Shown: positions 9,558-19,219, numbered from the stretch's first letter. The stretch is 64,000 bases of DNA from an uncultured Endozoicomonas sp. (GCF_947495845.1 NZ_CANMAO010000003.1:124001-188000); one strand, 5' to 3'. A program made the numbers and translations. Notes: generated from the letters alone by a model not told the origin.

Positions 9558-9683
9558 CTAGTGCAGGGAAGCGTTAATACCCATACCGTTCACACTGAGC
9601 AGAGTCGAAGTGTGATGCTTCGATCCTTCGACTCCGCTCAGGATGAACGGGGATGTATGTCTTATAACGCTTGGCTGCACTAG
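9558..9683. repeat. 126-bp inverted-repeat element with CTAG ends
   Basis: Ends CTAGTGCAGGGAAGCGTTA and TAACGCTTGGCTGCACTAG are inverted repeats. Inside lies a second inverted pair built on CCGTTCA...GAGTCGAAG and CTTCGACTCCGCTCAGGATG, a motif that recurs in many bacterial genomes. Non-coding. Its right end supplies the stop codon of the DUF411 gene. Confidence 0.75.
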
Positions 9684-10126
9684 TGCGACATGAATAATTT
9701 AATACTGCCGTCTTCTTGGTACGCAAAGGTAGTGTATGGATCTTTACGATCTCCATACTCCATACCGGGAGACCCCATGGGCATGCCCGGTACCGTCAGA
9801 CCTCGAAAATCGGGTTTCTCTGTTAGCATTTTCAAAACATCCGAAGCGGGTACATGACCCTCCACAGCATAATCACCAACAAATGAGGTATGACAGGAGC
9901 CTGCACCATAGGGAATATTGGCCATCTGTTTATACTTGCCCATATCCTGTGCATTGTGGACTTTCACTGTAAAACCATTCTCTTCCATATGCTTGACCCA
10001 ATCAGAACAGCAACCACAGGTGGGTGATTTGTAAGTGGTCACAATCGGTAGAGCCTGCTGCGCAGATACGAAGGGAGTCATTGCCAGCGTCATTGAAGCC
10101 AGAGATAGAGCAAGTCTATTTTTCAT
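9680..10126 (-). CDS. DUF411 periplasmic metal-binding protein
   Basis: Predicted 148 residues: a signal peptide (MKNRLALSLASMTLAMTPF, likely cut after VSA) and a DUF411 domain with the thioredoxin-like TYKSPTCGCCSDWVKHM motif and downstream conserved GAGSCHTSFVGDYAVEGHVP. DUF411 genes are often found with copper resistance, and cueR lies 2.6 kb away. The ATG at 10126 is preferred to an upstream TTG at 10141 because a signal peptide starts there. The stop codon (TAG) is formed by the CTAG end of the adjacent repeat element, so the last residues may not be ancestral. Confidence 0.88.
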   Translation of the reverse strand: MKNRLALSLASMTLAMTPFVSAQQALPIVTTYKSPTCGCCSDWVKHMEENGFTVKVHNAQDMGKYKQMANIPYGAGSCHTSFVGDYAVEGHVPASDVLKMLTEKPDFRGLTVPGMPMGSPGMEYGDRKDPYTTFAYQEDGSIKLFMSH

Positions 10127-10177
10127 ATTTAAGACCACCAAAAATTCTTTAATCCATTACTCTCAAAAACAGTGCAT

Positions 10178-11578
10178 TCAACTTACCGCTTCATTGAGAT
10201 ATTTATTCACTCTTTCTTCGTTGTACAGAAACAGGACGCCACAGGCAATAAAAGAAAAGCTGCAACCAATCCAGGCCGTTAAGGAAACACCCAGCTCTGT
10301 GGGCTGCCCATGATTGCTGCCAATAATTAACAGCGAAGGGAAAATCAAACTGGTAACAGAACCCGCCAGTTTCACATTCAAGCTTTGCAGCCCAAAAAAG
10401 GTGGCTTCTTTATGCTCACCCGTACGACGGGTGTCGGAAAGTGTAATATCAGTCATCATGGCTGCTGGAATAATGCTCGTTACTGCAATAGGAATTGCAC
10501 CCAACAACACGATCAAGCCCGCCAGTACCAATGGATAAGTCACTGAGGGCGCAAAAGGAATCATGGAAAACACTGCCCCTTCCAGCATCAAGGCAACGAC
10601 ATAGATATGCTTCTTAGGATAAAAACGGGTTAAACGAACCACCAGTGGATACAGGGCAAAACTGGCAAAGAACATCGCCACCATAAACGGTGTTGCCCAC
10701 TGTTCCTCCAAACCAAGCAGCATGGTTACATAATAAACGGCACCGGTTTCCAGAAAGTAGGTGGCCATCAACGTCAAACAATTCACGATGACAAAGACCC
10801 TGAAGTCTTTGTTCTTTAATGCTTCTCCCATAGATTCCAACGCGCCCTTGCTGGCAGAGCGCCCATGACAATCCCGACGTTCATCAATCACCACCAGCGG
10901 TACAAACATGCAGATCGTGCCCAACAATGCAAAGCAAACCACAATCAGCTGAAGCGCCTCAATAGAGGTCATTCCATGACCTTCCAGAATCCCTTTAAAA
11001 AACCACAGGGTCTGACCGACACAGAAAGCGACGCCCCAGGCAGCAGCACTCATCATCGCCAGAAATACCCGATCATCTGCCGTCTTTCCTAACTCAGGAA
11101 TCAATGCACCGTAGGGCACCACATACAGCGTCATGAACAGATAAAAAAGCAGAACACTGCCTGCCACCCAAATAATGTTCAAGGAGGATGCGACATCGTC
11201 CGGTGGAAAAAAGGTTGCCACTGACGTCAATGCAAAAGGCACAAAACCAATCATCATAAATAAGCGACGTCGGCCAAATCGGCTTTGTGAGCGATCACTC
11301 AGGTTAGCAATATAAGGACTGGAAAACGCATCAAGTACACGACTGATTGCGGTGATGATACCCAGTGCAGTCAGCCCAAATAGAATGGGAATACGCGGAA
11401 GCAACTCCGGAATTTCTGTCTGGCCTTCGACCACCGGCGGAAAATAAAAGTAACTCAAAACAATCCCCATCGAGAATGCCGTGAGTGTCGAGCCAAAATG
11501 ACCAAAGGAAAAAAGCACCAATCGCCACTTGGGTATACGAGGTAGCGGCGCTCTAACACCGCTTTCTATTACTGCCAT
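10178..11578 (-). CDS. GPH-family MFS sugar symporter (1)
   Basis: 466 residues with about twelve hydrophobic segments. The cytoplasmic loop ISRVLDAFSSPYIANLSDRSQSRFGRRRLFM is the hallmark of the glycoside-pentoside-hexuronide (MelB-like) symporters, although the usual DP of that motif is SP here. It probably imports a glycoside with a cation. About 35-45% identical by eye to the paralogue upstream at 11783, suggesting an old duplication. An ERIC-like repeat lies between the two transporters; the upstream neighbours are a GH1 glucosidase and the second symporter, all on the same strand. Confidence 0.88.
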   Translation of the reverse strand: MAVIESGVRAPLPRIPKWRLVLFSFGHFGSTLTAFSMGIVLSYFYFPPVVEGQTEIPELLPRIPILFGLTALGIITAISRVLDAFSSPYIANLSDRSQSRFGRRRLFMMIGFVPFALTSVATFFPPDDVASSLNIIWVAGSVLLFYLFMTLYVVPYGALIPELGKTADDRVFLAMMSAAAWGVAFCVGQTLWFFKGILEGHGMTSIEALQLIVVCFALLGTICMFVPLVVIDERRDCHGRSASKGALESMGEALKNKDFRVFVIVNCLTLMATYFLETGAVYYVTMLLGLEEQWATPFMVAMFFASFALYPLVVRLTRFYPKKHIYVVALMLEGAVFSMIPFAPSVTYPLVLAGLIVLLGAIPIAVTSIIPAAMMTDITLSDTRRTGEHKEATFFGLQSLNVKLAGSVTSLIFPSLLIIGSNHGQPTELGVSLTAWIGCSFSFIACGVLFLYNEERVNKYLNEAVS

Positions 11579-11633
11579 ATGTTCTAGTTATTATACTGAG
11601 TAGTGTACAAATGGAATCGAAAAATTCTGGCTC

Positions 11634-11771
11634 TATACCCAAAGTATTTCAAGTCCCTATGCGGCGGCAAGTAACCGAAGTCTTTAGGACCTCGGTTCCC
11701 GTGAGCCTACAATGAGTAGGTGATCGGGATGAGCGGACGCAGCCAAAAAAGTAGCTGCTTGAACGGGTATA
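11634..11771. repeat. ERIC/IRU-like 138-bp intergenic palindrome
   Basis: Ends TATACCC and GGGTATA are inverted, and the interior reads GTTCCCGTGAGCCTACAATG then AGTAGGTGATCGGGATGAGCG. That central block closely resembles the enterobacterial ERIC core (AAGTAAGTGACTGGGGTGAGCG). It fills the gap between the two symporter genes and encodes nothing. Confidence 0.75.
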
Positions 11772-11782
11772 TGAATACCTTA

Positions 11783-13198
11783 TCAGGCTATTGATTGTGT
11801 CATCTCTTTTGCCGATACGGGCTCTTCCACCAGATCATCAAGATGTTGATTAACACGATCTTCGTCGTAAAACTTCAAAGCAATGGCAGCGATAAAGCAG
11901 AAGCCTGCGCCAACAAATGCTGTAATGGAAACCCCCAGAGTGCTTGGTGCGCCACTACTGCTGCCAATAATCAACAAAGATGGGAAAACCAGACTGGTAA
12001 CAGACGTTGCCACTTTAATATTAAAATTCATGGCACCAAAGAAGACACCTTCCTTATAACTGCCAGTTCGATTGCCATCGGAGCGAGCAATATCCGCCAT
12101 AATTGCTGTGGGGAGAATGCTATTGATGGCCGTTGGAATCGCCAATAACAGAATCAGCACCCAACCAGTCAAAGCAGCATCGGGTAGAACGGCACACAAT
12201 GGCAGCAACGCAAATAATAAACCATGCAGCGCTACCGCAAAAATCTGCATATTACGTTTAGAGATTTTTCGGGTCAGTTTGACCACAAATGGGTAGCAGG
12301 CAAAACTGCAACCAAACATGACGATCATGATTAATGATGCTGTGGCTTCATCCAGCCCCATTAACATCGTCACGTAATAGATGGCGCCAGTTTCCAAAAA
12401 GAACGTCGCCATAAAAGTAACTACGTTGGCAATGGTAAATACTCTGAAATCCGGATTTTTAAATGCGGATCTCATCGCCCCGAACACAGGTTCAGAGCAG
12501 GTATTTCCTTCACAGTACTTGCTCTCATCAATCGCCAGAATCGGCACCAGCATAGCCAGTGCACCCAGAAATGCGAACAGACCAGCACAGATTCTGATGG
12601 CCGTCATAGCATCCATCCCTGATGCTTCAAGCACATCTTTGATCACCCAGATCAATTGCCCTGTTGCAAAAGCCAATGCCCAGGCTACCGAGTTGGCTGT
12701 TGCAATAAAAACACGATCAGCAGAGGTTTTTCCCAGCTCCGGAATCAGCGCCGTATAAGGCATGACGTACATGGTCATAAACAGATAAGCGAGAATACCA
12801 AACACCACAACCCATATTGCATTGGTGATGGTTGGCACCGTATCTGGTGGTGTAAAAATTAACACCGAGCAAATTGCAAAAGGCACGAGAGAGAACGCCA
12901 TAAAAATACGACGACGGCCAAATTTATGCACCGACCGGTCACTCATATTGGCAATGATTGGATCGGTAACGGCATCAAACAAACGGGAAAGGGCAATAAT
13001 AAGGCCGAGTAACGTCAGCCCCATAAATACCGGTGCTCTGGTAATTAATTCGGGTATCGGTTCAACACCATCGATCACTGGGGGAAAGTAGAAGTAATTG
13101 ATCACTGACATAAAACAGAATGCTGTCAGCATCCACCCAAAATTACCAAAGGAGTACAACACCAACCGCCATCGTGGCACTCTCATTGTATTTTCCAT
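11783..13198 (-). CDS. GPH-family MFS sugar symporter (2)
   Basis: 471 residues, about twelve membrane segments. The canonical GPH loop is intact: LSRLFDAVTDPIIANMSDRSVHKFGRRRIFM. Likely a cation-coupled importer of beta-glucosides or related oligosaccharides, by association with the GH1 enzyme immediately upstream (45 bases). The ATG at 13198 follows a GGGGGAT Shine-Dalgarno; a GTG directly before it is possible. It forms a probable operon GH1-symporter-symporter. Confidence 0.9.
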   Translation of the reverse strand: MENTMRVPRWRLVLYSFGNFGWMLTAFCFMSVINYFYFPPVIDGVEPIPELITRAPVFMGLTLLGLIIALSRLFDAVTDPIIANMSDRSVHKFGRRRIFMAFSLVPFAICSVLIFTPPDTVPTITNAIWVVVFGILAYLFMTMYVMPYTALIPELGKTSADRVFIATANSVAWALAFATGQLIWVIKDVLEASGMDAMTAIRICAGLFAFLGALAMLVPILAIDESKYCEGNTCSEPVFGAMRSAFKNPDFRVFTIANVVTFMATFFLETGAIYYVTMLMGLDEATASLIMIVMFGCSFACYPFVVKLTRKISKRNMQIFAVALHGLLFALLPLCAVLPDAALTGWVLILLLAIPTAINSILPTAIMADIARSDGNRTGSYKEGVFFGAMNFNIKVATSVTSLVFPSLLIIGSSSGAPSTLGVSITAFVGAGFCFIAAIALKFYDEDRVNQHLDDLVEEPVSAKEMTQSIA

Positions 13199-13242
13199 CA
13201 CTTATCCCCCATCCCGCTGTTATTTTTATTGTTAGGAAATGG

Positions 13243-14643
13243 CTAGCTTTCTGAGCACAAACTCGCATTATTCTGCTTTGATTGCAAAGTACCACGTCGT
13301 GCAATTTGCTGTTGTAGCCAATAACCGGAATCTTTGATGGTGCGCCGGCCACTGTCAAAATCCACATGGACCAGACCAAAACGGGTGCTATAGCCCTTGG
13401 CCCATTCAAAGTTATCAAGCAATGACCAGGCAAAATAGCCACGGACATCAACGCCATTTTCTTTCGCTTTCAGCACTTCCTGAATATGAGTTTTCAGATA
13501 CTGTACGCGAGGATCGTCATTCACCTGACCGCCACGCTCTTGATCAAAGTAAGCAGCACCGTTTTCAGTGATGTACACTGTCGGATTGCCGTACTCTTCC
13601 TTCATCATCGTCAATAGTTGGCTGAACCCTTCCGGATAAATCTCCCAATCCATTGCCGTGTATTGATATGGGTCTGGCTCTGGTTTTCTGGGAACAAAGG
13701 AACCTCTCAATCCAGGTACCAGACGATTGCCTTTTACAAATTCTCGGCTGTAATAGTTAAGACCTGTGAAATCTGTGGGTGTTTGAATAATATCAAAATC
13801 CCCTTCTTTTACGGGCGGACGAAACCAGCGAAACCGTTTCCACATTACCTCGGGATACTGACCTTTAAAGACCGGATCAAAAGCAATGCCATTCATAAAA
13901 GCATTGGCTGTTTTTTCTGCATCCCGATCAATCGGCCGCGTACCTCTGGTGTGCATGGGTGTATAACTCAGAGTCAAACCGGCCTGCGCCTCACAGTCTT
14001 CACTGCGTATGGCCTGCATCGCCAAACCATGACCCAGAAGAATATGATGCATGGTGCGCCAGAAGACCCATGGATTCCGTTTACCGGGAGCATGGTGGCC
14101 AAACAGATGGCCAAACGTCGCGTGCTCCCAGGGTTCATTGACGGTAATCCAGTTTTTAATGCGATCACCAAAATGATTAACGACAGTCCTTGTGTAATCA
14201 GCAAAGTGATAACAGGTGTCACGACCGGCAAAACCGCCGGTTTCCTTATACAGCGCTTCTGGCGTATCCCAGTGAAAGAGTGTGGTAAACGGTGTAATAC
14301 CCGCTTCCAGTAAAGAGTCCACAAGGCGATCGTAAAAGGCCAGCCCTTTCGGATTAACTTTTCCTTTGCCTTCCGGAAATATTCGTGACCAGGAGATGGA
14401 AAATCGATAAGCGTCAATGGAAAGCTGCTTCATAATATCCACATCTTCCTGATAACGATGGTAATGGTCACAGGCAATATCGCCAGTGTGACCATGATCA
14501 ATCTTGCCCGCTGTATGACAAAATGTATCCCAAATGCTTGGGCCACGGCCATCTTCAGCGACGGCACCTTCAATTTGATAGGCAGCGGTCGCGGTGCCTA
14601 TCAGAAAATCATCAGGAATGTTGAGATGATCAGACATATGCAT
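13243..14643 (-). CDS. GH1 beta-glucosidase
   Basis: Cytoplasmic 466-residue family 1 glycoside hydrolase with a (beta/alpha)8 barrel. It opens with FLIGTATAAYQIEGA. The acid/base is E170 in ITVNEPW and the nucleophile is E360 in VYITENGAAYFD; the sugar-binding LDNFEWAKGYSTRFGL block is present near the C-terminus. No signal peptide, so it acts on imported glycosides. First gene of the operon with the two symporters. Upstream at 14713 lies the 13-bp palindrome shared with the GH2 promoter region, so control by the neighbouring TetR protein is likely. Substrate may be beta-glucosides or beta-galactosides. Confidence 0.93.
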   Translation of the reverse strand: MHMSDHLNIPDDFLIGTATAAYQIEGAVAEDGRGPSIWDTFCHTAGKIDHGHTGDIACDHYHRYQEDVDIMKQLSIDAYRFSISWSRIFPEGKGKVNPKGLAFYDRLVDSLLEAGITPFTTLFHWDTPEALYKETGGFAGRDTCYHFADYTRTVVNHFGDRIKNWITVNEPWEHATFGHLFGHHAPGKRNPWVFWRTMHHILLGHGLAMQAIRSEDCEAQAGLTLSYTPMHTRGTRPIDRDAEKTANAFMNGIAFDPVFKGQYPEVMWKRFRWFRPPVKEGDFDIIQTPTDFTGLNYYSREFVKGNRLVPGLRGSFVPRKPEPDPYQYTAMDWEIYPEGFSQLLTMMKEEYGNPTVYITENGAAYFDQERGGQVNDDPRVQYLKTHIQEVLKAKENGVDVRGYFAWSLLDNFEWAKGYSTRFGLVHVDFDSGRRTIKDSGYWLQQQIARRGTLQSKQNNASLCSES

Positions 14644-14712
14644 GCAACGACGTATTTTATAGTTATGTTGTCTTCATCATCTGACCATCATCGTATAATG
14701 TCAACACAAACC

Positions 14713-14725
14713 TGAACAACATTCA
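14713..14725. promoter_or_regulatory. Candidate operator upstream of the GH1 operon
   Basis: TGAACAACATTCA, a near-palindrome 70 bases upstream of the GH1 start. On the reverse strand a TTGACA (14699-14704) follows after eight bases. The same layout, with TGAATAATATTCA and TTGATA at identical spacing, occurs upstream of the GH2 gene at 17996. Confidence 0.65.
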
Positions 14726-14767
14726 TCTTTTATTTATATTCTGGTAAACAGTCCCGATGAGCATCTA

Positions 14768-15406
14768 TCAGGTCGTCACAGAAAGCGTCTGCCCCATATT
14801 TCTCAACAACATTTTAAACGACGATAGCAGCTTTCTGCTCTCAGCCTCTTCCGTCATTAAACAAAGTCGGATGGTGTTTCCTGCCAGATGCGTCATCAGC
14901 AATGCATAGCTTTCCAGCTCTGCCAGCTTGCTCTCATCCACAAAAGGGGACAGGGCTTCCATAATGATGCCCGCAGAATCGCGACTCACCTGGAGCTCAC
15001 TGTTATTCATGACTTTGTCAGAGGCCAGACCATACCAAATATCAGTAATCACCGGTTCTGATTTATACCACTCGTAATATTCATCCAACATTTGCTCAAG
15101 AGCATCAAAACCCTGATCCAGATTTTCAATACCCGACAGCGACACCCTAAGCAACTCATTGGTGGTATCGATATATCGCTTATCCAGCGCCTGAAGAATG
15201 GCCCGTTTGTTGGGAAAGTACTGGTAAATCGAGCTTGGTGTGACCCCTGCCCGATCCGCCAGTTCGTGGATTTTCAAACCACCTGCCCCTTTTTCGCTGA
15301 CGATATCGCGGGTGGCATTTAATATCGCATCCACCCGGGTTCTGCTTCGCTTCTGACTTGGATTTCGACGAGCTTGTTTTTTAACAGGAGCAGCAGCTTC
15401 ACTCAT
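14768..15406 (-). CDS. TetR-family repressor of the glycoside cluster
   Basis: 212 residues. After a basic N-terminal tail (KKQARRNPSQKRSRTRVDAIL), the helix-turn-helix is GGLKIHELADRAGVTPSSIYQYFPNKRAIL (about 40-69), a classical TetR recognition region. The rest is a helical ligand domain. It sits between the GH1 and GH2 operons and starts 16 bases after the GH2 stop, so it is probably transcribed with GH2. The most likely targets are the two matching palindromes in front of GH1 and GH2. The inducer is presumably a glycoside; this is inference. Confidence 0.88.
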   Translation of the reverse strand: MSEAAAPVKKQARRNPSQKRSRTRVDAILNATRDIVSEKGAGGLKIHELADRAGVTPSSIYQYFPNKRAILQALDKRYIDTTNELLRVSLSGIENLDQGFDALEQMLDEYYEWYKSEPVITDIWYGLASDKVMNNSELQVSRDSAGIIMEALSPFVDESKLAELESYALLMTHLAGNTIRLCLMTEEAESRKLLSSFKMLLRNMGQTLSVTT

Positions 15407-15422
15407 AAGTTCACGTTCTCGA

Positions 15423-17912
15423 TTATTCTGCCAGAGCTTCCAGCTGAGGCTTCACTGTTTGTGGTGATACATGTGATGAAAAATGTGGTGATAAATCTAC
15501 ACGTCCTGTGACTATGAGTCGATGCTCAACTTCACCAAAACGCTCATTACTGATTTTCACCAACCCTTCGCCACTTAAACCGGTAGTTTTCACCCAAAAC
15601 GCCACTCCACCGCCAACCAGAGCAATATGCCCCGGCCCAATGACTTCAATAGGCCCCTTGGTTGAAATCGACAGCACATCATTGGCATAGGGCATAACAT
15701 TGTCACCTTCATCGACACATCGAACCACAAAGCGGGTGACGTCGTAAGTTGCCTCTTCCTGCAAGGCTGTATCGTCTACCTGAACATCAAGTCGCTGCTC
15801 AAAGGACTGCAAACAACTCTGCTCACAGACCTTCTGATTATTCTGGTAACCCTCTATTCGAAAAGTAGTTGCCGAGTCACCCCAGCCGCCAACGTATTTA
15901 CTGTAAAGTGCCACGCCATCACTGAGCTGCATTCGGTTCTTTTTCAATAGATACAGCATTTTCAGTTTGCTCATCAAAGACAAGCTTTCAATACCAACCC
16001 TGCCAACTTCAATGAGAATTTCTTTTATCAGTCGACTGTCTTTTTTGCTGAAAGTCTCATTTTCTTCTATCAGATTGCCAATCAGGTTATCAATAATAAT
16101 GGGCGGATTGGGTACATGGGGATATTGCTGTCTGGCCGGATAAAACGTCTCGATGAATTGGTCATTCTTATAGAGTTTTATGTATTCACAGTTCGTGAAC
16201 ACATGCACATCACTTAATTCACTGCCGGGATAGTCTCCCATCCGCATATTGCTCAACACCTGCAAATAGGGGGTTTCATTTTGCTGAGCCCCATAAGTTG
16301 CCGCGGCATACTTTGGAATACGGAACATATCCATCACACCGTGGTAACAGATGCGATCGCCACTGCCAAAATCTTTATGGGTGTTGTAATCAAACATGCA
16401 CCAGCCAATGGCACCGCTGATACCCTCATCGGCATACATGGCATCCAAAACCCTCAGGTGTCTCAGTGCGTGCTCTAACCGATGCTCTTGCGAATCAAAG
16501 GATTTGGTTGGGAACATATGCCCATTGTGTTCCGTCACCAAATAAGGGGCTTTATGGCCGACGACCGATTCGGGCTTGTCCAGCCCTCGCGTTTGTCCAT
16601 TATGGACAAAGTCATTGTAGGTGTAGACATCTTCAATAAGATGGCTGTCTTTACGACAACGAACACCGCCCGTTGGTCGTGTATCGTCCAACGTTTTGGC
16701 GATACGCTGGGTCATCTCATAGAGTTCATCACAATCTTCGGATTCATTAATTCGGACACCCCAGATAAAAATGCTGGGCCGATTCCAATCCCGGCGAATC
16801 ATCTCTTTCACATGCTGTCGTGTAATATCCCACCACTCACCTTTGTCACCAATGTGCTGCCAACCCGGAATTTCATTAAACACCAGCAAACCCAGCTCAT
16901 CGCAACGATCCAGAAAATGTTGACTTTGGGGATAATGAGAAAGTCGCACCGTATTCAACCCCAGCTCATGCTTCAGAATCTCAGCATCTTTATACTGGGC
17001 ACGCTTTGGCATGGCATAGCCCACATACGGAAAGGACTGGTGTCGGTTTAAACCGCGAATTTTCAGCAGCTGGCCATTCAGATAAAAACCATTCACCCGG
17101 AATTCCACTTCACGAAAACCAAAGCGATACTGGCTCTTATCCAACAATAATCCGTTGTCGTACAACTGGATAACCAGGTCATACAAGTGTGGATTCTCGG
17201 TGTCCCAGAGCTCGACATTTTCTATCTTTTGTTGTATTTCAACCTGCTGAGTTAGCTCGCCATTCAGCAAAATAACACTTTGAAACTGATCCACAAGAAG
17301 ATCGTTTTTCAGTAGGGAGCACTGAGCCGTGATCGCTGAATTTAATCCAGTTTTATTCTCAAGATAGAGATCCAAATCCAACAATTTTTCAGTATTGAGT
17401 ACATTCCGGGTTCGAACATGGCAGTTCTCGACCATCACCGGGCCGGTAAACTCCATCCAGACTTCCCGGTAAATCCCCCCGTAGGTCAGATAATCCACTA
17501 CATAACCAAAGGGTGGGATCTCCTTGCGCTCGCGGGAGTCCACATAAACCACCAGCTGGTTATCCTTGCCATATTTTAAATAGCGGGAAACATCGACGTT
17601 GAACGGCGTATAACCACCTTTGTGTTCCGTCACAAAATAGCCATTAAGGAAAAGGCGAGCATAGGTCATCACCCCTTCAAAATGCAGAATTGCGGGCTGA
17701 CCTTTTAGGTTAGATTCGACGTGAAGTGTCTTACGGTAACAACTTTCAAACTGATAGCTTTTTTCATCGAAGTTGTTGTATGGCAGCTCTTTATTGGTGT
17801 GGGGAATCTGCACAAGCTCAAAGGTGCTGTCGTCATAAGCCGGCGATATAAATTCTTCTTTAAAATCGGGGCAAAACTTCCAGTCAAAATTAAGGTGCTG
17901 GATAACTCTCAT
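15423..17912 (-). CDS. GH2 beta-galactosidase-like glycoside hydrolase
   Basis: 829 residues, cytoplasmic (no signal peptide). The N-terminal sugar-binding jelly roll covers about 1-160, an immunoglobulin-like domain about 165-270, and the TIM barrel about 272-560; further C-terminal beta domains follow. The acid/base is E390 in IWGVRINESED and the nucleophile is E461 in YLVTEHNGHMFPTK. These features fit a beta-galactosidase-type GH2; beta-glucuronidase is less likely. It heads the probable GH2-tetR operon. With GH1 and the symporters it makes a pathway for uptake and hydrolysis of galactosides or glucosides, and mglBAC could bring in the free sugars. Confidence 0.9.
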   Translation of the reverse strand: MRVIQHLNFDWKFCPDFKEEFISPAYDDSTFELVQIPHTNKELPYNNFDEKSYQFESCYRKTLHVESNLKGQPAILHFEGVMTYARLFLNGYFVTEHKGGYTPFNVDVSRYLKYGKDNQLVVYVDSRERKEIPPFGYVVDYLTYGGIYREVWMEFTGPVMVENCHVRTRNVLNTEKLLDLDLYLENKTGLNSAITAQCSLLKNDLLVDQFQSVILLNGELTQQVEIQQKIENVELWDTENPHLYDLVIQLYDNGLLLDKSQYRFGFREVEFRVNGFYLNGQLLKIRGLNRHQSFPYVGYAMPKRAQYKDAEILKHELGLNTVRLSHYPQSQHFLDRCDELGLLVFNEIPGWQHIGDKGEWWDITRQHVKEMIRRDWNRPSIFIWGVRINESEDCDELYEMTQRIAKTLDDTRPTGGVRCRKDSHLIEDVYTYNDFVHNGQTRGLDKPESVVGHKAPYLVTEHNGHMFPTKSFDSQEHRLEHALRHLRVLDAMYADEGISGAIGWCMFDYNTHKDFGSGDRICYHGVMDMFRIPKYAAATYGAQQNETPYLQVLSNMRMGDYPGSELSDVHVFTNCEYIKLYKNDQFIETFYPARQQYPHVPNPPIIIDNLIGNLIEENETFSKKDSRLIKEILIEVGRVGIESLSLMSKLKMLYLLKKNRMQLSDGVALYSKYVGGWGDSATTFRIEGYQNNQKVCEQSCLQSFEQRLDVQVDDTALQEEATYDVTRFVVRCVDEGDNVMPYANDVLSISTKGPIEVIGPGHIALVGGGVAFWVKTTGLSGEGLVKISNERFGEVEHRLIVTGRVDLSPHFSSHVSPQTVKPQLEALAE

Positions 17913-17995
17913 TTCTCACCTGCCATGGTACTTACTTTATTAAATTTTTATCTCATTAATACTCGGGGAAATGTGTCATGATATCAATACAAACA

Positions 17996-18008
17996 TGAAT
18001 AATATTCA
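17996..18008. promoter_or_regulatory. Candidate operator upstream of GH2
   Basis: TGAATAATATTCA is a perfect palindrome (5-bp arms) 84 bases upstream of the GH2 start. On the reverse strand a TTGATA (17982-17987) follows eight bases later. It matches the site at 14713, including flanking bases (TCAAYACAAAC). Confidence 0.68.
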
Positions 18009-18157
18009 GATTAATAACACTTAGACCTTTCGCAACTGAACTTAGCAACCAATAGATTCACGTAAATTCTCTCTCTACTGCTGGTTCAAAACACCGTTTC
18101 CCGCTAACATCGCCAACAGTAGCAAGGATATGAAAATAACAACCGGCAGTACAAACC

Positions 18158-19219
18158 ATGACCGAATACTTAATGCCTGCAAAGTATGCCCGTTTGATTC
18201 TCAGGGTTGCCCAGGAGCAGGGTTACGATGTTCATGAGTTGATTGAAGATGCAGGGCTGTCGTTTAATCCGCTGGAGTTAGCGCCAGATGAAAGTTTTGA
18301 AATACCCACATTGACGTTCAGCAAACTGTTTCGCCGCATCTCCGATATCTTACAAGATGAAGCTTTTGGCCTCAGCACTGATTTTAAAGTACCTCCTGGC
18401 ACTTTCCGAATTCTCTGTTACACCATTATTCACTGCAACACGTTGCGAAAAGCCATGGATCGAGCCACTGAGTTTGCATCTATGATTTACGGTTTCCATG
18501 GTCTTAACATCAAACCTATGCCTCCTTATAAGCAACAAAAAGGCAGTGATGATGCCACACTGGTTTATTCTACTGCTGCGAACCTATTCAATTCGGATAT
18601 CAACCTGGAAAAACAGCTGCAAATTGTTAACAGCCTCTCCATGTGGCACCGATTCTGCTGTTGGCTGATTGGCAGCCAGATTATCATTAAGCAGGTGAAC
18701 CTGATGGGACCACCTCAAAACGACTTTATTGGCCATCGATATTTCGACTGTCCGGTGCTCTTCGAACAGCAAGAGAACTCGCTGATCGTTAGCGCCTCAA
18801 TACTGGATGCGCCATTGGTGCATAATGAAGATTCTCTTGAGGCCTTTCTAAAAACGGTCCCCTATCAACTTCTGGTCATTGACGAAGAGCAGAACTGTGA
18901 AACTGTCATCTCTCGTATTCGCTCAGTGTTGGGCAATAACTTTACTCGTAGCTTGCCTACCTTTGATGAAATGGCAGAGCTATTGAATATTTCTTCTCGA
19001 ACATTGCGTCGTCGACTGGAAAATGAAGGCACTACTTATCAGAAAGTGAAAGATGAATGTCGCCGTGATGCGGCCATTGACTATTTGAACCGATCCAGTC
19101 TGACAATCAACTCTGTAGCCGCGTTGATGGGGTACGATGAGCCGAGTGCCTTTCATCGCTCTTTTAAGAAATGGATGGGGATGACGCCGGGGGAGTTTCG
19201 AAGAAAGCAATTTACCTGA
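18158..19219 (+). CDS. AraC-family transcriptional regulator (OruR/ArgR-type N-terminus)
   Basis: 353 residues. An N-terminal ligand-sensing domain of the arabinose-binding-like type (about 15-200; e.g. VPPGTFRILCYTIIHCNTLRKAM) is joined to a C-terminal AraC double helix-turn-helix (about 255-350; ELLNISSRTLRRRLENEGTTY and SVAALMGYDEPSAFHRSFKKWMGMTPGEFR). This architecture often controls fatty-acid or aromatic catabolism in gammaproteobacteria. It is convergent with, and 160 bases from, the acyl-CoA dehydrogenase cluster, which makes that cluster its likely target. The GH2 operon on its other side is an alternative. Confidence 0.9.
   Translation: MTEYLMPAKYARLILRVAQEQGYDVHELIEDAGLSFNPLELAPDESFEIPTLTFSKLFRRISDILQDEAFGLSTDFKVPPGTFRILCYTIIHCNTLRKAMDRATEFASMIYGFHGLNIKPMPPYKQQKGSDDATLVYSTAANLFNSDINLEKQLQIVNSLSMWHRFCCWLIGSQIIIKQVNLMGPPQNDFIGHRYFDCPVLFEQQENSLIVSASILDAPLVHNEDSLEAFLKTVPYQLLVIDEEQNCETVISRIRSVLGNNFTRSLPTFDEMAELLNISSRTLRRRLENEGTTYQKVKDECRRDAAIDYLNRSSLTINSVAALMGYDEPSAFHRSFKKWMGMTPGEFRRKQFT

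Noticed and set aside
13618-14313. Plus-strand frame of 231 codons opposite the GH1 gene
   Set aside because: Shadow of the GH1 gene, which has full catalytic motifs.
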